Shown in pieces: positions 41,553-49,773 of a stretch of DNA of 64,000 nucleotides. Location of the stretch: the NCBI RefSeq assembly GCF_004342025.1, contig NZ_SLWN01000026.1:1-64000 (forward strand), in the 5' to 3' direction. This DNA comes from Kribbella steppae. Lineage in GTDB: Bacteria > Actinomycetota > Actinomycetes > Propionibacteriales > Kribbellaceae. The notes under the pieces are model-generated. The model did not search any database, had not been told where the DNA came from, and was given only the letters and a program-made list of their open reading frames with translations. Numbering within the stretch: the first letter of the stretch is position 1; each line of letters starts with the position of its first letter. A program made the position numbers and the translations under genes.

Positions 41553-42313
41553 TCGACCCACCCCGTCATCCGCTGGCCCGGGCCGCGGCGCCCGCGGTGG
41601 TCCCGGTCCCGGTCACGCCGGCCACGATCGCGATCGCGGTCCCGGTTGCGCTTGCCGCCGCGCTCGGGTCCGAAGACGCCCTCCTCGCCGAAGGGGCCGT
41701 CGGGGCCGAACACGCCGTCCGGGCCGAAGACACCCTCAGGTCCGAGCGGGCCGTTCGGGCCGAGCGGTCCTTCGGGGCCGAAGATGCCGCCGCCGCGCGG
41801 CGGGCGCGGGGGACGGGGCGGGCGCGGTCCGCGGCCTCGGCCCCGGTCGCGCAGCTCGGTCATCACGGTGCGCATCAGCCACGCGTTCGAGGAGATGCCA
41901 TCGGCCGCGGCGGCCTCGTCCACCTTGTTCTTCACCGACATCGGCAGCCGCAGCGTGATCCGCGCGGTCGGCTCGTCGGCCTCCGGCGTGACGGCTTCGT
42001 CAGGCTGGTCGTCGGTCTCGTCCTCGTCGATTTCGTCGTCGTCCGCGTCGTCGTGGCCTGTCAGCTGGCTCGGGGCCGGCGTGACCACGAACTCGGGACG
42101 GCCGCCGGCCATCCGGAGCTCGACCGAACCGGGGGACAGCTCGCGGCTGATCTCCCCGGCGGCGTCGGACAGGGCTGAGATGAGGGCCAGCCGGCCCGCG
42201 TCATCCAGCGTGGCTCCGAGGCGCTGGGCCACGGAGCGAGTTTGGTCGTCGGCCAGGGCGGTGGCGTTCTCCACGCTCCGCCGGACCGACTCGAGATAGT
42301 GATCAAGTTCCAT
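41549..42313 (-). CDS. Ribbon-helix-helix protein with a collagen-like GP(E/D/N)G repeat tail
   Basis: 254 residues in four parts. The first is a helical N-terminus (MELDHYLESVRRSVENATAL). An acidic Asp/Glu linker follows at residues 90-115. An Arc/HicB-type ribbon-helix-helix comes next (ARITLRLPMSVKNKVDEAAA, then DGISSNAWLMRTVMTEL). The tail has an Arg/Pro run, then pentapeptide repeats GPEGP/LGPNG/FGPDG (about 175-213), then an Arg/Asp-rich end (RDRDRDRGRRDRDRD). Three TGAYGTCA boxes in its promoter fit autoregulation by the RHH domain. The repeat tail may mediate self-association or contact with the coupled DUF4097 protein. Confidence 0.75.
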   Translation of the reverse strand: MELDHYLESVRRSVENATALADDQTRSVAQRLGATLDDAGRLALISALSDAAGEISRELSPGSVELRMAGGRPEFVVTPAPSQLTGHDDADDDEIDEDETDDQPDEAVTPEADEPTARITLRLPMSVKNKVDEAAAADGISSNAWLMRTVMTELRDRGRGRGPRPPRPPRPPRGGGIFGPEGPLGPNGPLGPEGVFGPDGVFGPDGPFGEEGVFGPERGGKRNRDRDRDRGRRDRDRDHRGRRGPGQRMTGWVE

Positions 42314-42324
42314 GACTGCAACTA

Positions 42325-42364
42325 TGACGTCACCGTGACGTCACTGTCAACCCTTCTGATGTCA
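42325..42364. promoter_or_regulatory. Three TGAYGTCA boxes, probable ribbon-helix-helix operator
   Basis: TGACGTCA occurs at 42325-42332 and 42336-42343, and TGATGTCA at 42357-42364. Spacing is 11 bp and 21 bp, about one and two helical turns, so all face one side of the DNA. They lie 12-51 bp before the start of the ribbon-helix-helix gene, between it and the divergent SDR gene. RHH proteins typically bind such short tandem boxes cooperatively. Confidence 0.65.
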
Positions 42365-42424
42365 TCGTGTCGCCAGAGTGCCGCCACGGCAGAATGAGGG
42401 CTCAGTCGACGACAAGGAGCTGCG

Positions 42425-43219
42425 GTGTCCAGAGGTGTTCTCGTCACAGGTGCGTCCAGGGGTGTCGGAGCGGAGGTCGCGAAGGTGTTCGCGCGGGCCG
42501 GTGACCGGGTCATGCTGCACTGCCGCGGCGCGGTCGACCGGGCCGAACAGGTCCGGGCCGAGCTGCCCGGGGACGGGCATGGGGTGGTCGCGGCCGACCT
42601 CGGTGATCCGGCCGCGATCCCTGCCCTGGTTGAGGAATCGGCCGGAGTCCTCGGCCGGATCGACGTACTGGTGAACAACGCGGCGCTGTTCGTGGACGAG
42701 CCGGTCTCCGGTTCCCGCCGGATCGGGCATCCGCTCGCCGAGACGTCGTACGACGAGTGGGTGTCGGCGTGGCGTCGTACGCTCGCGGTGAATCTGGAAG
42801 GGGCGGCGCACCTGACCTGGTGCGTGGCCCGGCAGATGCTGGACATGGACCCAGCTGACGGCGGCCGGCGGGGCGCGATCGTCAACGTCGGATCGCGCGG
42901 GGCGTACAGGGGTGAGCCGGATGTGCCCGCCTACGGAGCCTCGAAGGCGGGACTGCACTCGCTGGGGCAGTCGTTGGCGGTATCGCTGGCGCCACATGAC
43001 ATCACGGTGACGTCAATCGCGCCCGGATTCATCGCCACCGACATGACCGAGGCGTGGCTGGCAGGGCCGGACGGTGACTCGATCCGGGCGCAGAGCCCGT
43101 TCAACCGGGCCGCCACCGCCGAGGAGGTCGCCGAAGCGATCTACTGGCTCGCCTCCCCGGCGGCCGGCTGGTCCAGCGGCGCCGTCCTCGACTTCAACGG
43201 CGCCTCCTACCTGCACTAA
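42425..43219 (+). CDS. Short-chain dehydrogenase/reductase
   Basis: 264 residues from a GTG with AAGGAG upstream. The classical SDR features are complete: cofactor loop TGASRGVG (8-15), ADLGD, VNNAA (83-87), catalytic Ser157, Tyr170 and Lys174 (YGASK), and the APGFIATDM segment. An Arg in the cofactor loop (SRG) suggests NADPH preference. The ending GAVLDFNGASYLH is typical of 3-oxoacyl-ACP-reductase-like members. The substrate is unknown. It is divergent from the RHH operon and could share its operator boxes. Confidence 0.9.
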   Translation: MSRGVLVTGASRGVGAEVAKVFARAGDRVMLHCRGAVDRAEQVRAELPGDGHGVVAADLGDPAAIPALVEESAGVLGRIDVLVNNAALFVDEPVSGSRRIGHPLAETSYDEWVSAWRRTLAVNLEGAAHLTWCVARQMLDMDPADGGRRGAIVNVGSRGAYRGEPDVPAYGASKAGLHSLGQSLAVSLAPHDITVTSIAPGFIATDMTEAWLAGPDGDSIRAQSPFNRAATAEEVAEAIYWLASPAAGWSSGAVLDFNGASYLH

Positions 43220-44076
43220 CTCCCGTAGACCTCCAGCTCCACGATCCGGGAGTAGGTGTTGCCGTTGCCGGCCAGGCAGAGGATGCGTACGGCGTCCGCC
43301 TCGACCGGATCGAACGTCGACGTGACGTGGCCCAGGGTGTTGCCGCGGACCTGGGACACGGTCTGCCAGTCGCCGGTGCCCTTGCGGACCTGGACGTCCC
43401 AGTCGCGCAGGCCGTTGGTCGGGGCCGGGTACTGCTTCGAATCGAGGGTGTAGAGCTCGACGCGGTTGATCGTGGTCGGCGCCGCGAGCGCGACGTCGTA
43501 GTTGTCCGGGAAGACCGCGCGGGTCCCGTCGTTCCAGCCGGTCAGGGTGTCCCAGTGCTCGGTGTCGTTGTCACCGTCGACCGCGCCGCAGAGCGCGAAG
43601 TTGCCGTGCGTCGACGAGGCAGAGGCCTGTTCTCCGAGTGCGACGTTGCTGCCAGGGCCCTTGGATGGCAGGGGATTCACCGTCACCGGAACGGTCAGCT
43701 TGGACTTGTCGACCTCGAGTTCCATGGAGTAGTTGCCGGGCTGGGTGTCGCGCGGGACGCGGACGTCGACCGGTGCCGACACCGGTTGGTCGGGGTCGAC
43801 CGCCGGGAGCCAGGACGAGAACAGTTCGCGGGACAGCTGCAGCGGACCACTCGGGTCCAGGGTCAGGTCGGCGTACCGGTCCTCGGTGCCGGTGTTGGTC
43901 ATGGTGAGCGTCAGGTTGCCCGGCAAGCAGGGCAGGCCGACGACGCTCAGCTGCTCGGGCTGGACGGAGACCTGTACGTCGGTCCGCGGTGGGTTGGTAG
44001 TTGCCTGGGGCAACGCGATCACGGTCGCCGCCACCGCGGTTCCGAGCGCGACCGCCGACTGCCATCGAATCGTCAT
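43216..44076 (-). CDS. Secreted protein with a C-terminal F5/8 type C (discoidin-like) carbohydrate-binding domain
   Basis: 286 residues from the ATG at 44076 with GAGGAG upstream. The signal peptide is SAVALGTAVAATVIALPQA. Residues 30-145 form an Ig/NEW3-like beta-sandwich (LTLTMTNTGTEDRYADLTL). Residues about 150-286 match a discoidin fold (NVALGEQASASSTHGNFALC, then GWNDGTRAVFPDNYDVALAA, and TINRVELYTL). Such modules bind glycans on surfaces. It lies 10 bp downstream of the phoD gene on the same strand and is probably cotranscribed, so it may localise or assist the phosphatase. Confidence 0.8.
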   Translation of the reverse strand: MTIRWQSAVALGTAVAATVIALPQATTNPPRTDVQVSVQPEQLSVVGLPCLPGNLTLTMTNTGTEDRYADLTLDPSGPLQLSRELFSSWLPAVDPDQPVSAPVDVRVPRDTQPGNYSMELEVDKSKLTVPVTVNPLPSKGPGSNVALGEQASASSTHGNFALCGAVDGDNDTEHWDTLTGWNDGTRAVFPDNYDVALAAPTTINRVELYTLDSKQYPAPTNGLRDWDVQVRKGTGDWQTVSQVRGNTLGHVTSTFDPVEADAVRILCLAGNGNTYSRIVELEVYGS

Positions 44077-44086
44077 CGGTCTCTCC

Positions 44087-45664
44087 TCAGAGGGTCTGGA
44101 TGCCCGGGCGCCCGTCCTCGACGAGGAGCTTGGCGCGAGTGCTGACGGTGCCGTTCTGGACGCTGACCTTGTCGACCACGCGGTAGTCGGAGATCCAGCG
44201 CTGCGGGGTGATGCTGCAGCTGACGTAGCCACGCTGGAAGTTGCCGAACTTGATGTGCGGGTTCTCCTTGAGCAGGGTCAGGCCGCCGGGATCCAGGTCC
44301 ATCCCGTCGATCCCGGACGTGATCGACGTACCGACGAACTCGGTGCCGACAGTCGGCGAGTCCGGGTTGGTGAAGTCCAGCTTGAGGTCCGAAGCGACGC
44401 TGCGGTGCAGGTCGCCGGCGATCGAGACCAGGTTGCTGACATTGCGCTGGACGGCGCCGCCGAGGACGCGGTCGCGGGACGCCTCGTACCCGTCCCAGGT
44501 GTCCATCGGGACCAGCACGTCCGGGCCGTCCTTCGTGTCGAGCCGGGCGATCGCCGTCTGATGGGCGAGCACGTTCCAGCGCGAGCGTGACGCCGACCAG
44601 CCGTCGAGCAACCACTTCTCCTGGGCGGCGCCAGTGATCGTACGGGCCGGGTCCTTGGTCTCCGGGCCGGGTGCCTTCGTGCCGTCGCCGTACGCCTGGT
44701 CGGAGCGGTATTGCCGGGTGTCGAGCACGCTGAACTCGGCCAGCTGGCCGTACCGGATCCGCCGGTAGAGCTGCATGTCCGGGCCCTTCGGCATCTGCGC
44801 GAGCCGCAGTGGCATGTGTTCCCAGTACGCGCGGAAGGCGTTGGCTCGGCGTACCAGGAACTGCGCGGGCGGTGCACTCGGATGCGCCTCGTCGGCCCAG
44901 TTGTCGACCACCTCGTGGTCGTCGAGGGTGACCACCCAGGGCGCGGCCGCGTGCGCCGCCTGGAGGTCGGGGTCCATCTTGTACGACGCGTAGCGGACGC
45001 GGTACTCGTCCAGCGTGACCGTCTGCTGGGTCATCCAAGGCTCGTTCGAGTTCGGCCGGATGCCACGGTCGATACCGAACTCGTAGATGTAGTCGCCGAG
45101 GAAGAACACCACGTCGTGGTCGCGCTTGGCCATGTCGGCGTACGCCGTGTACCAGCCCTCCCACCACGCCTGGCAGGACGCGAACGCCAGCGACATCTCG
45201 GGCACGATCGCGTCGGCCGGCGGCGCGGTGCGGGTCCGTCCGACCGGGCTGAGCTTCCCGTCCACACGGAAGCGGTACCAGTAGTGCCGCCACGGACGCA
45301 GCCCGCGTACGTCGACGTGCACCGAATGACTCGACTCAGGCCGGGCCTGGGTCGTGCCCTGGCGGACGATCCGGCGGAACTGCTCGTCCTCGGCGACCTG
45401 CCACTGGACTTCGACCGGCCGGCGGTCCATGCCGCCGAACGGCGCCAACGGGTCCGGGGCGAGCCGGGTCCAGATCACCACCGCGTCCGGTAGTGGATCG
45501 CCGGACGCGATGCCGAGGGTGAACGGATCCCGGCGGTCGCCGCGACCGGTCGCCCCGGCCAACGCCTGCCCCACCTCGGGCAGGTTGCCGGACAGCGCCA
45601 GCGCGGCCGCCGCTCCGGTGACTGTCAGAAAGCTTCGTCGAGTACTACCAACACGCACGCTCAT
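44087..45664 (-). CDS. phoD: Secreted alkaline phosphatase/phosphodiesterase, PhoD type
   Basis: 525 residues from the ATG at 45664 (a GTG two codons earlier is possible). A Tat signal RRSFLTVTGAAAALALS is at the N-terminus. An N-terminal PhoD domain (FTLGIASGDPLPDAVVIWTR) is followed by the metallophosphatase core: FASCQAW, FFLGDYIYEFG, VTLDDHEVVDNW, ARTITGAAQEKWLLDGW, NVLAHQT and the late SIAGDLHRS. These supply the Fe/Ca-binding Asp, His, Asn and Cys residues of PhoD enzymes, which release phosphate from esters and diesters outside the cell. A short palindrome GAGAAGTTCTC lies upstream at 45743-45753. No clear Pho box was found. Confidence 0.92.
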   Translation of the reverse strand: MSVRVGSTRRSFLTVTGAAAALALSGNLPEVGQALAGATGRGDRRDPFTLGIASGDPLPDAVVIWTRLAPDPLAPFGGMDRRPVEVQWQVAEDEQFRRIVRQGTTQARPESSHSVHVDVRGLRPWRHYWYRFRVDGKLSPVGRTRTAPPADAIVPEMSLAFASCQAWWEGWYTAYADMAKRDHDVVFFLGDYIYEFGIDRGIRPNSNEPWMTQQTVTLDEYRVRYASYKMDPDLQAAHAAAPWVVTLDDHEVVDNWADEAHPSAPPAQFLVRRANAFRAYWEHMPLRLAQMPKGPDMQLYRRIRYGQLAEFSVLDTRQYRSDQAYGDGTKAPGPETKDPARTITGAAQEKWLLDGWSASRSRWNVLAHQTAIARLDTKDGPDVLVPMDTWDGYEASRDRVLGGAVQRNVSNLVSIAGDLHRSVASDLKLDFTNPDSPTVGTEFVGTSITSGIDGMDLDPGGLTLLKENPHIKFGNFQRGYVSCSITPQRWISDYRVVDKVSVQNGTVSTRAKLLVEDGRPGIQTL

Positions 45665-45784
45665 CGGCACCAGCCCACCCGATCATCCGCAGGTGATTAC
45701 TTCCGCAACAGGTAGGTTTCTACCTGACTAACGTCACATTACGAGAAGTTCTCACGCATGGATGTGAAGTGACCGGATCCGGCC

Positions 45785-46561
45785 TCAGCGACGGACGATC
45801 TTGCTCGCCGGCGGCGCCTTGATCGAGACCGGCTTGTCGAAGTCGGACAGGCTCATCGACACCGACACCTGGGCGAACTCGAAGGTCAGCTCGCGGACCC
45901 GGTGGGCCGAGTCCATCCACAAGACGTACGTCGCCGTCCGCGGCGCGCCGGCGGGGACCTTCTTACCCTGTGCCTTGAGCAACTTGGCAACGTCGACGGT
46001 GACCTCGTACACCTGCAGCTTCTCACCGCTGAACTGCTGCGAACCGGTGTGCGTGACGCCGCGCAGGGCGGGGCCGAGCGCCTCGAAGTTCTTCGTCGGA
46101 TCGTTGGTGTCGACCAGGTCGCGGAGCTCGCTGGTCTGGCCGGCCGCCAGCTTCACGAACTTGCCTGCCGGTGACACCCCCGGCACCGACAGGTAGACGG
46201 TGTTCTTGATCATCACGACCCGGGCCGTCTTGCCGTCGATCGCCGAGCCCTTCATGACCAATGCCATCGCCGCCGGTCTCGTGGTCTGCAGCCCGCTCAT
46301 CGTCAGCACCGGTGACCCGTTGATCATCATCCTGCCGAGGAGCCGCCACGACTTCAGCTTGGCCTGCGCCGCGGTCATCGCCGGGACGAAGGTCTTCCGA
46401 TTGAGATAGACGACCGGGGCCGCCTGCTGCGGTGCAGCAGTGGTGGTGACGGGCGCCGGCTTGATCGCCGTGGAGACCGGCTTCTCGCCTCCACAAGCAG
46501 CGGTGCCGAGGAGCAGTGGCAGGATCGCGGCCGCGGCCGCAACTCGCGTCGAGAGCCTCAC
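45785..46561 (-). CDS. LppX/LprG-like lipoprotein, second of a tandem pair
   Basis: 258 residues from a GTG that overlaps the previous stop (GTGA). The lipobox LLLGTAAC gives a lipidated Cys near residue 23, followed by a Thr/Pro linker. The body (TFVPAMTAAQAKLKSWRLLG, VPAGAPRTATYVLWMDSAHR) has the half-barrel pattern of LppX/LprAFG lipoproteins, which carry lipids across the envelope. It is a clear paralogue of the gene before it and ends PPASKIVRR. Probably cotranscribed with that gene. Confidence 0.8.
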   Translation of the reverse strand: MRLSTRVAAAAAILPLLLGTAACGGEKPVSTAIKPAPVTTTAAPQQAAPVVYLNRKTFVPAMTAAQAKLKSWRLLGRMMINGSPVLTMSGLQTTRPAAMALVMKGSAIDGKTARVVMIKNTVYLSVPGVSPAGKFVKLAAGQTSELRDLVDTNDPTKNFEALGPALRGVTHTGSQQFSGEKLQVYEVTVDVAKLLKAQGKKVPAGAPRTATYVLWMDSAHRVRELTFEFAQVSVSMSLSDFDKPVSIKAPPASKIVRR

Positions 46562-47346
46562 CGAACGATCTTGCTCGCCGGCGGCGCGGTGATGGTGACG
46601 GGCTTGTTGTAGTCGGACATGGTGATCACCATGGCGACGCCGGCCAGGTCGAAGGAGATCTTGCGGACCAGGTGGGACTTGTCCATCCAGAGCGAGTAGG
46701 TCAGCGTCGCCGGTACGCCGGCCGGGACCTTCTTGCCCTGCGCGGCAAGGGCCTTCGCGGTGTTCACGGTGATGTCGTACCGGTCGAGCTTCTGGCCGCC
46801 GACGGTCTCCGTGCGGACGAACTTCACGCCCTTCAGGGCGCCGCCGAACGACTTGAAGATCTTGGTCGGGTCGCCGCCCTCGAGCAGCTGGTCGAGCTCG
46901 GCGGAGTCACCGGCCTCGAACGTGATGTACTTCCCGGCCGGTGTGGCTCCCGGGATCGAGGCGTACCCGGTGCCCTTGACCAGGACGACCTTCGCGGTCT
47001 TCCCGTCGAACGCCGCGCCGGACATCGTCACCGACATGGCGAGCGGCTTGGCGGTCTGGATGCCGTCGATCGTCATCATGGTGGCGCCGCCGGCCGTCAT
47101 CGTGCCGGCGATCCGCCAGGACTTCTGCTTGGTCAGCGCGGTGTTCATCGCCGGGACGAAGGTGACCCGGTTGAGGTGGACGGCCGGCGCGACCTTCTGC
47201 GGTGCGGCGGTGGTGGTGACGACCGGCGTGGCGGTCGGCATGGATGGTTTGTAGCCGGTGGCTTCGGGCTCTCCGGAGCCACAGGCGGCCAGTCCGAGCG
47301 CCAGCGGCAGTACGGCGGCAGTGGACATGGCGAAGCGGAGCTTCAT
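46558..47346 (-). CDS. LppX/LprG-like lipoprotein, first of a tandem pair
   Basis: 262 residues, lipobox ALGLAAC near residue 22. The mature part runs parallel to the downstream gene: VHLNRVTFVPAMNTALTKQK, IDGIQTAKPLAMSVTMSG, AAFDGKTAKVVLVKG, VPAGVPATLTYSLWMDKSHL and the ending PPASKIVR. This indicates tandem duplication. The family binds lipids or glycolipids at the outer membrane face. There is no adjacent transporter such as P55, so cargo and partner are unknown. Confidence 0.8.
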   Translation of the reverse strand: MKLRFAMSTAAVLPLALGLAACGSGEPEATGYKPSMPTATPVVTTTAAPQKVAPAVHLNRVTFVPAMNTALTKQKSWRIAGTMTAGGATMMTIDGIQTAKPLAMSVTMSGAAFDGKTAKVVLVKGTGYASIPGATPAGKYITFEAGDSAELDQLLEGGDPTKIFKSFGGALKGVKFVRTETVGGQKLDRYDITVNTAKALAAQGKKVPAGVPATLTYSLWMDKSHLVRKISFDLAGVAMVITMSDYNKPVTITAPPASKIVR

Positions 47347-47433
47347 GGTGCGGTTTCCTCCCCAGGTGATGCAGACGCAGGATCTTATGGTCTGGACCGC
47401 CTGGAGAGGAAGCCTTTTGCAGCTAGCTGCAAC

Positions 47434-49587
47434 CTAACTTTCGCTGCGTTTTACGGAGGCGAGCAGGAGTTGGGCGACGTCGGCGACCTCGACGGACTCG
47501 CGGGCCGAGCCGTCGGCCTGTTTCGCGGTCAGGCCGTCGGACAGCATCACCCGGCAGAACGGGCAGCCGGTGGCGATCTTGTCGGCGCCGGTCTCGACCG
47601 CCTCGGTGGTCCGGTTCAGGTTGATCCGGCTGCCGATCTTCTCCTCCATCCACATCCGCGCACCGCCCGCGCCACAGCAGAACGACTTGGTCTGGTTCCG
47701 CGGCATCTCGGCGTACTCGGCACCGGGGATGATGTCGAGCAGCTCGCGCGGGGCGTCGTACACCTGGTTGTGGCGGCCGAGGTAGCAAGGGTCGTGGTAG
47801 GTGATCTTCTGGCCGTTGAGTGAGCTGTCGGCCGGGGCGACCGGGGTGAGCTTGCCCTCGCGGACCAGGCGGTTCAGCAGCTGGGTGTGGTGGATGACGT
47901 CGAGCTCGACACCGAGCTGTGAGTACTCGTTCTTCAGCGTGTTGAAGCAGTGTGCGCAGGTGGAGACGACCTTCTTGGCGCCGGTCTCCTCGAAGACCTC
48001 CGCGTTCTGCATCGCCAGCTGCTGGAAGACGAACTCGTTGCCGGACCGCCGAGCCGGGTCACCGGTGCAGGTCTCGCCGTCACCCAGGACGGCGAAGCTG
48101 ACGCCGGCGATGTTGAGCAGTTCGGCGACGGCCTGGGTGGTCTTCTTCGCGCGGTCCTCGAAGGCGCCGGCGCAACCGACCCAGAACAGGTACTCGACCT
48201 CGGCCAGCGTCTCCACGTCGGTCCCGACCTGCTTGACCTCGAACGGGAGGTCCTTGGCCCAGTCCATCCGGCCTGACGGGTTCATGTTCCACGGGTTGCC
48301 CTTGTTCTCCAGACCCTTGAACAATCCGTTCAGCTCGGACGGGAACGAGGACTCGATCAGCACCTGGTAGCGGCGCATGTCCATGATCGCGTCGACGTGC
48401 TCGATGTCGACCGGGCACTGCTGCACGCACGCGCCGCACGACGTACACGCCCACAACGCTTCCTCGTCGATCACCGCGACGTCGGCGGCACCGACCAGCG
48501 GCTTGTCCTGCTCGGCGAGCACCAGCTCGGGCAGCGACTTGCGGGTGTCGTCGTCACTGGCCAGCAGGTACGGCGCCTTGGCGTACGCGTGCTCGCGGAG
48601 GTTCATCACCACCAGCTTGGGCGACAGCGGCTTGTCGGTGTTCCAGGCCGGGCACTGGGACTGGCAGCGGCCGCACTCGGTGCAGGTGGTGAAGTCGAGC
48701 AGGCCCTTCCAGGTGAAGTCCTCGACCTTGCCGACACCGAGGGCGGCGTCCTCGTCCAGCTCCTCGATGTTCTCGAAGTCGATCGGTTCGCCCTTGACCA
48801 TGATCGGCTGCAACGCGCCGAGCGCCGTGCCGCCGTCGGCCTCGCGCTTGAACCAGATGTTCGGCCAGGCGGTGAACCGGTGCCAGGCGACACCCATCGT
48901 CGCGTTCAGCGAGATCGTGATCATCCACGCGAACGAGATCAGGATCTTGATCATCGCGACCAGGTAGACCGTGTTCTCCAGGGCCGACTCGCTCAGCCCG
49001 CCGAACAGCGCCTCGCCGATGAAGAACGTGGTCGGGAAGTGGAACTTCGAGCCGGCCCCCAGCTCGTACTCCAGGCCGCGCAGCAGCAGGATGCAGAGCA
49101 GTACGCCGAGGATCGTGTACTCGACGTAGTACGCCTGCCAGGCCCGCGAGCCGAAGAACCGGCTGTACCGGGCCAGGTGACCCTTCGGCAGGTTGAGCAG
49201 CCGGATCGCCATCAGCCCGATGATCGAGATCAGCCCGGTCCAGGTGAGGAACTCGGTGACCCACTCGAACACGAACCAGTGCCCGATGATCGGCAGCGCA
49301 TAGTGCGCGTCGAAGAGCTGCCCGAACGCCGTCACCAGGCTGAGGAACAGCCCGATGAAGCCGAACGCGACGAACCAGTGCAATACGCCGATGTGACTCC
49401 ACTGCAGCATCCGGGTGTGGCCGAGTGTCTCCTTGGCCAGCGTGACGCTGCGCTGCCCGGGCTTGTCGGTCCGGCTGACCGGCTGGCCGAGCTTGATGAC
49501 GGACACGATGTGCCCGATCGTCTTGCCGAACAACGCGACACCGACGGCGGCGATCGCGAGCGAGACGACGATGGCGAGGATCTGCAT
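47434..49587 (-). CDS. etfD: EtfD-like membrane iron-sulfur oxidoreductase (electron-transfer flavoprotein:quinone route)
   Basis: 717 residues. The N-terminal 220 residues hold several membrane helices with a cytochrome-b-like arrangement (narI-type). Two 4Fe-4S motifs follow: CTECGRCQSQCPAW near residue 300 and CTSCGACVQQCPVD near 385. Then come two cysteine-rich CCG domains (CTGDPARRSG with CAHCFNTL, and DPCYLGRHN with SFCCGAGGARMW). This is the architecture of mycobacterial Rv0338c/EtfD, which accepts electrons from acyl-CoA dehydrogenases through electron-transfer flavoprotein and passes them to the membrane quinone. A motif matching the acyl-CoA dehydrogenase operators lies 21 bp before its start. 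Confidence 0.88.
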   Translation of the reverse strand: MQILAIVVSLAIAAVGVALFGKTIGHIVSVIKLGQPVSRTDKPGQRSVTLAKETLGHTRMLQWSHIGVLHWFVAFGFIGLFLSLVTAFGQLFDAHYALPIIGHWFVFEWVTEFLTWTGLISIIGLMAIRLLNLPKGHLARYSRFFGSRAWQAYYVEYTILGVLLCILLLRGLEYELGAGSKFHFPTTFFIGEALFGGLSESALENTVYLVAMIKILISFAWMITISLNATMGVAWHRFTAWPNIWFKREADGGTALGALQPIMVKGEPIDFENIEELDEDAALGVGKVEDFTWKGLLDFTTCTECGRCQSQCPAWNTDKPLSPKLVVMNLREHAYAKAPYLLASDDDTRKSLPELVLAEQDKPLVGAADVAVIDEEALWACTSCGACVQQCPVDIEHVDAIMDMRRYQVLIESSFPSELNGLFKGLENKGNPWNMNPSGRMDWAKDLPFEVKQVGTDVETLAEVEYLFWVGCAGAFEDRAKKTTQAVAELLNIAGVSFAVLGDGETCTGDPARRSGNEFVFQQLAMQNAEVFEETGAKKVVSTCAHCFNTLKNEYSQLGVELDVIHHTQLLNRLVREGKLTPVAPADSSLNGQKITYHDPCYLGRHNQVYDAPRELLDIIPGAEYAEMPRNQTKSFCCGAGGARMWMEEKIGSRINLNRTTEAVETGADKIATGCPFCRVMLSDGLTAKQADGSARESVEVADVAQLLLASVKRSES

Positions 49588-49607
49588 ACCAGCGATGTTA
49601 TTGGTTG

Positions 49608-49621
49608 GTTACCCGTGAGTC
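49608..49621. promoter_or_regulatory. Third copy of the fatty-acid-type operator, before etfD
   Basis: GTTACCCGTGAGTC on the plus strand lies 21 bp upstream of the etfD start. It matches the two sites before the acyl-CoA dehydrogenase gene (GTTACYCGTGRGTA) at every position except the last. A common TetR-like regulator is the simplest reading. Confidence 0.55.
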
Positions 49622-49773
49622 ATGTCGGTGTAGGGCTCGTCACGCCCGAGATGTGACCGTGAGCAAACCGACACAGAGCGTTACAGGGAAGACGTTGCCG
49701 GAGAAGTAGACCAATCCGTAAGTTTCCAACAACTGCGAATGCAGTGATGGAAATGATTTCACGGGAGAGTGGG

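Noticed and set aside
39438..42299. A 953-codon open frame on the plus strand
   Set aside because: It lies opposite the lipoprotein, DUF4097 and ribbon-helix-helix genes. The peptide is Arg/Asp/Pro rich and has no domain.
42997..43015. TGACATCA and TGACGTCA 11 bp apart inside the SDR gene, like the upstream operator
   Set aside because: They encode the conserved SDR stretch HDITVTS, so coding constraint and codon bias explain them. An extra regulatory site cannot be excluded but is not supported.
45743..45753. GAGAAGTTCTC before phoD as a phosphate-control box
   Set aside because: It is a short dyad that does not resemble the direct-repeat Pho boxes known from actinobacteria.
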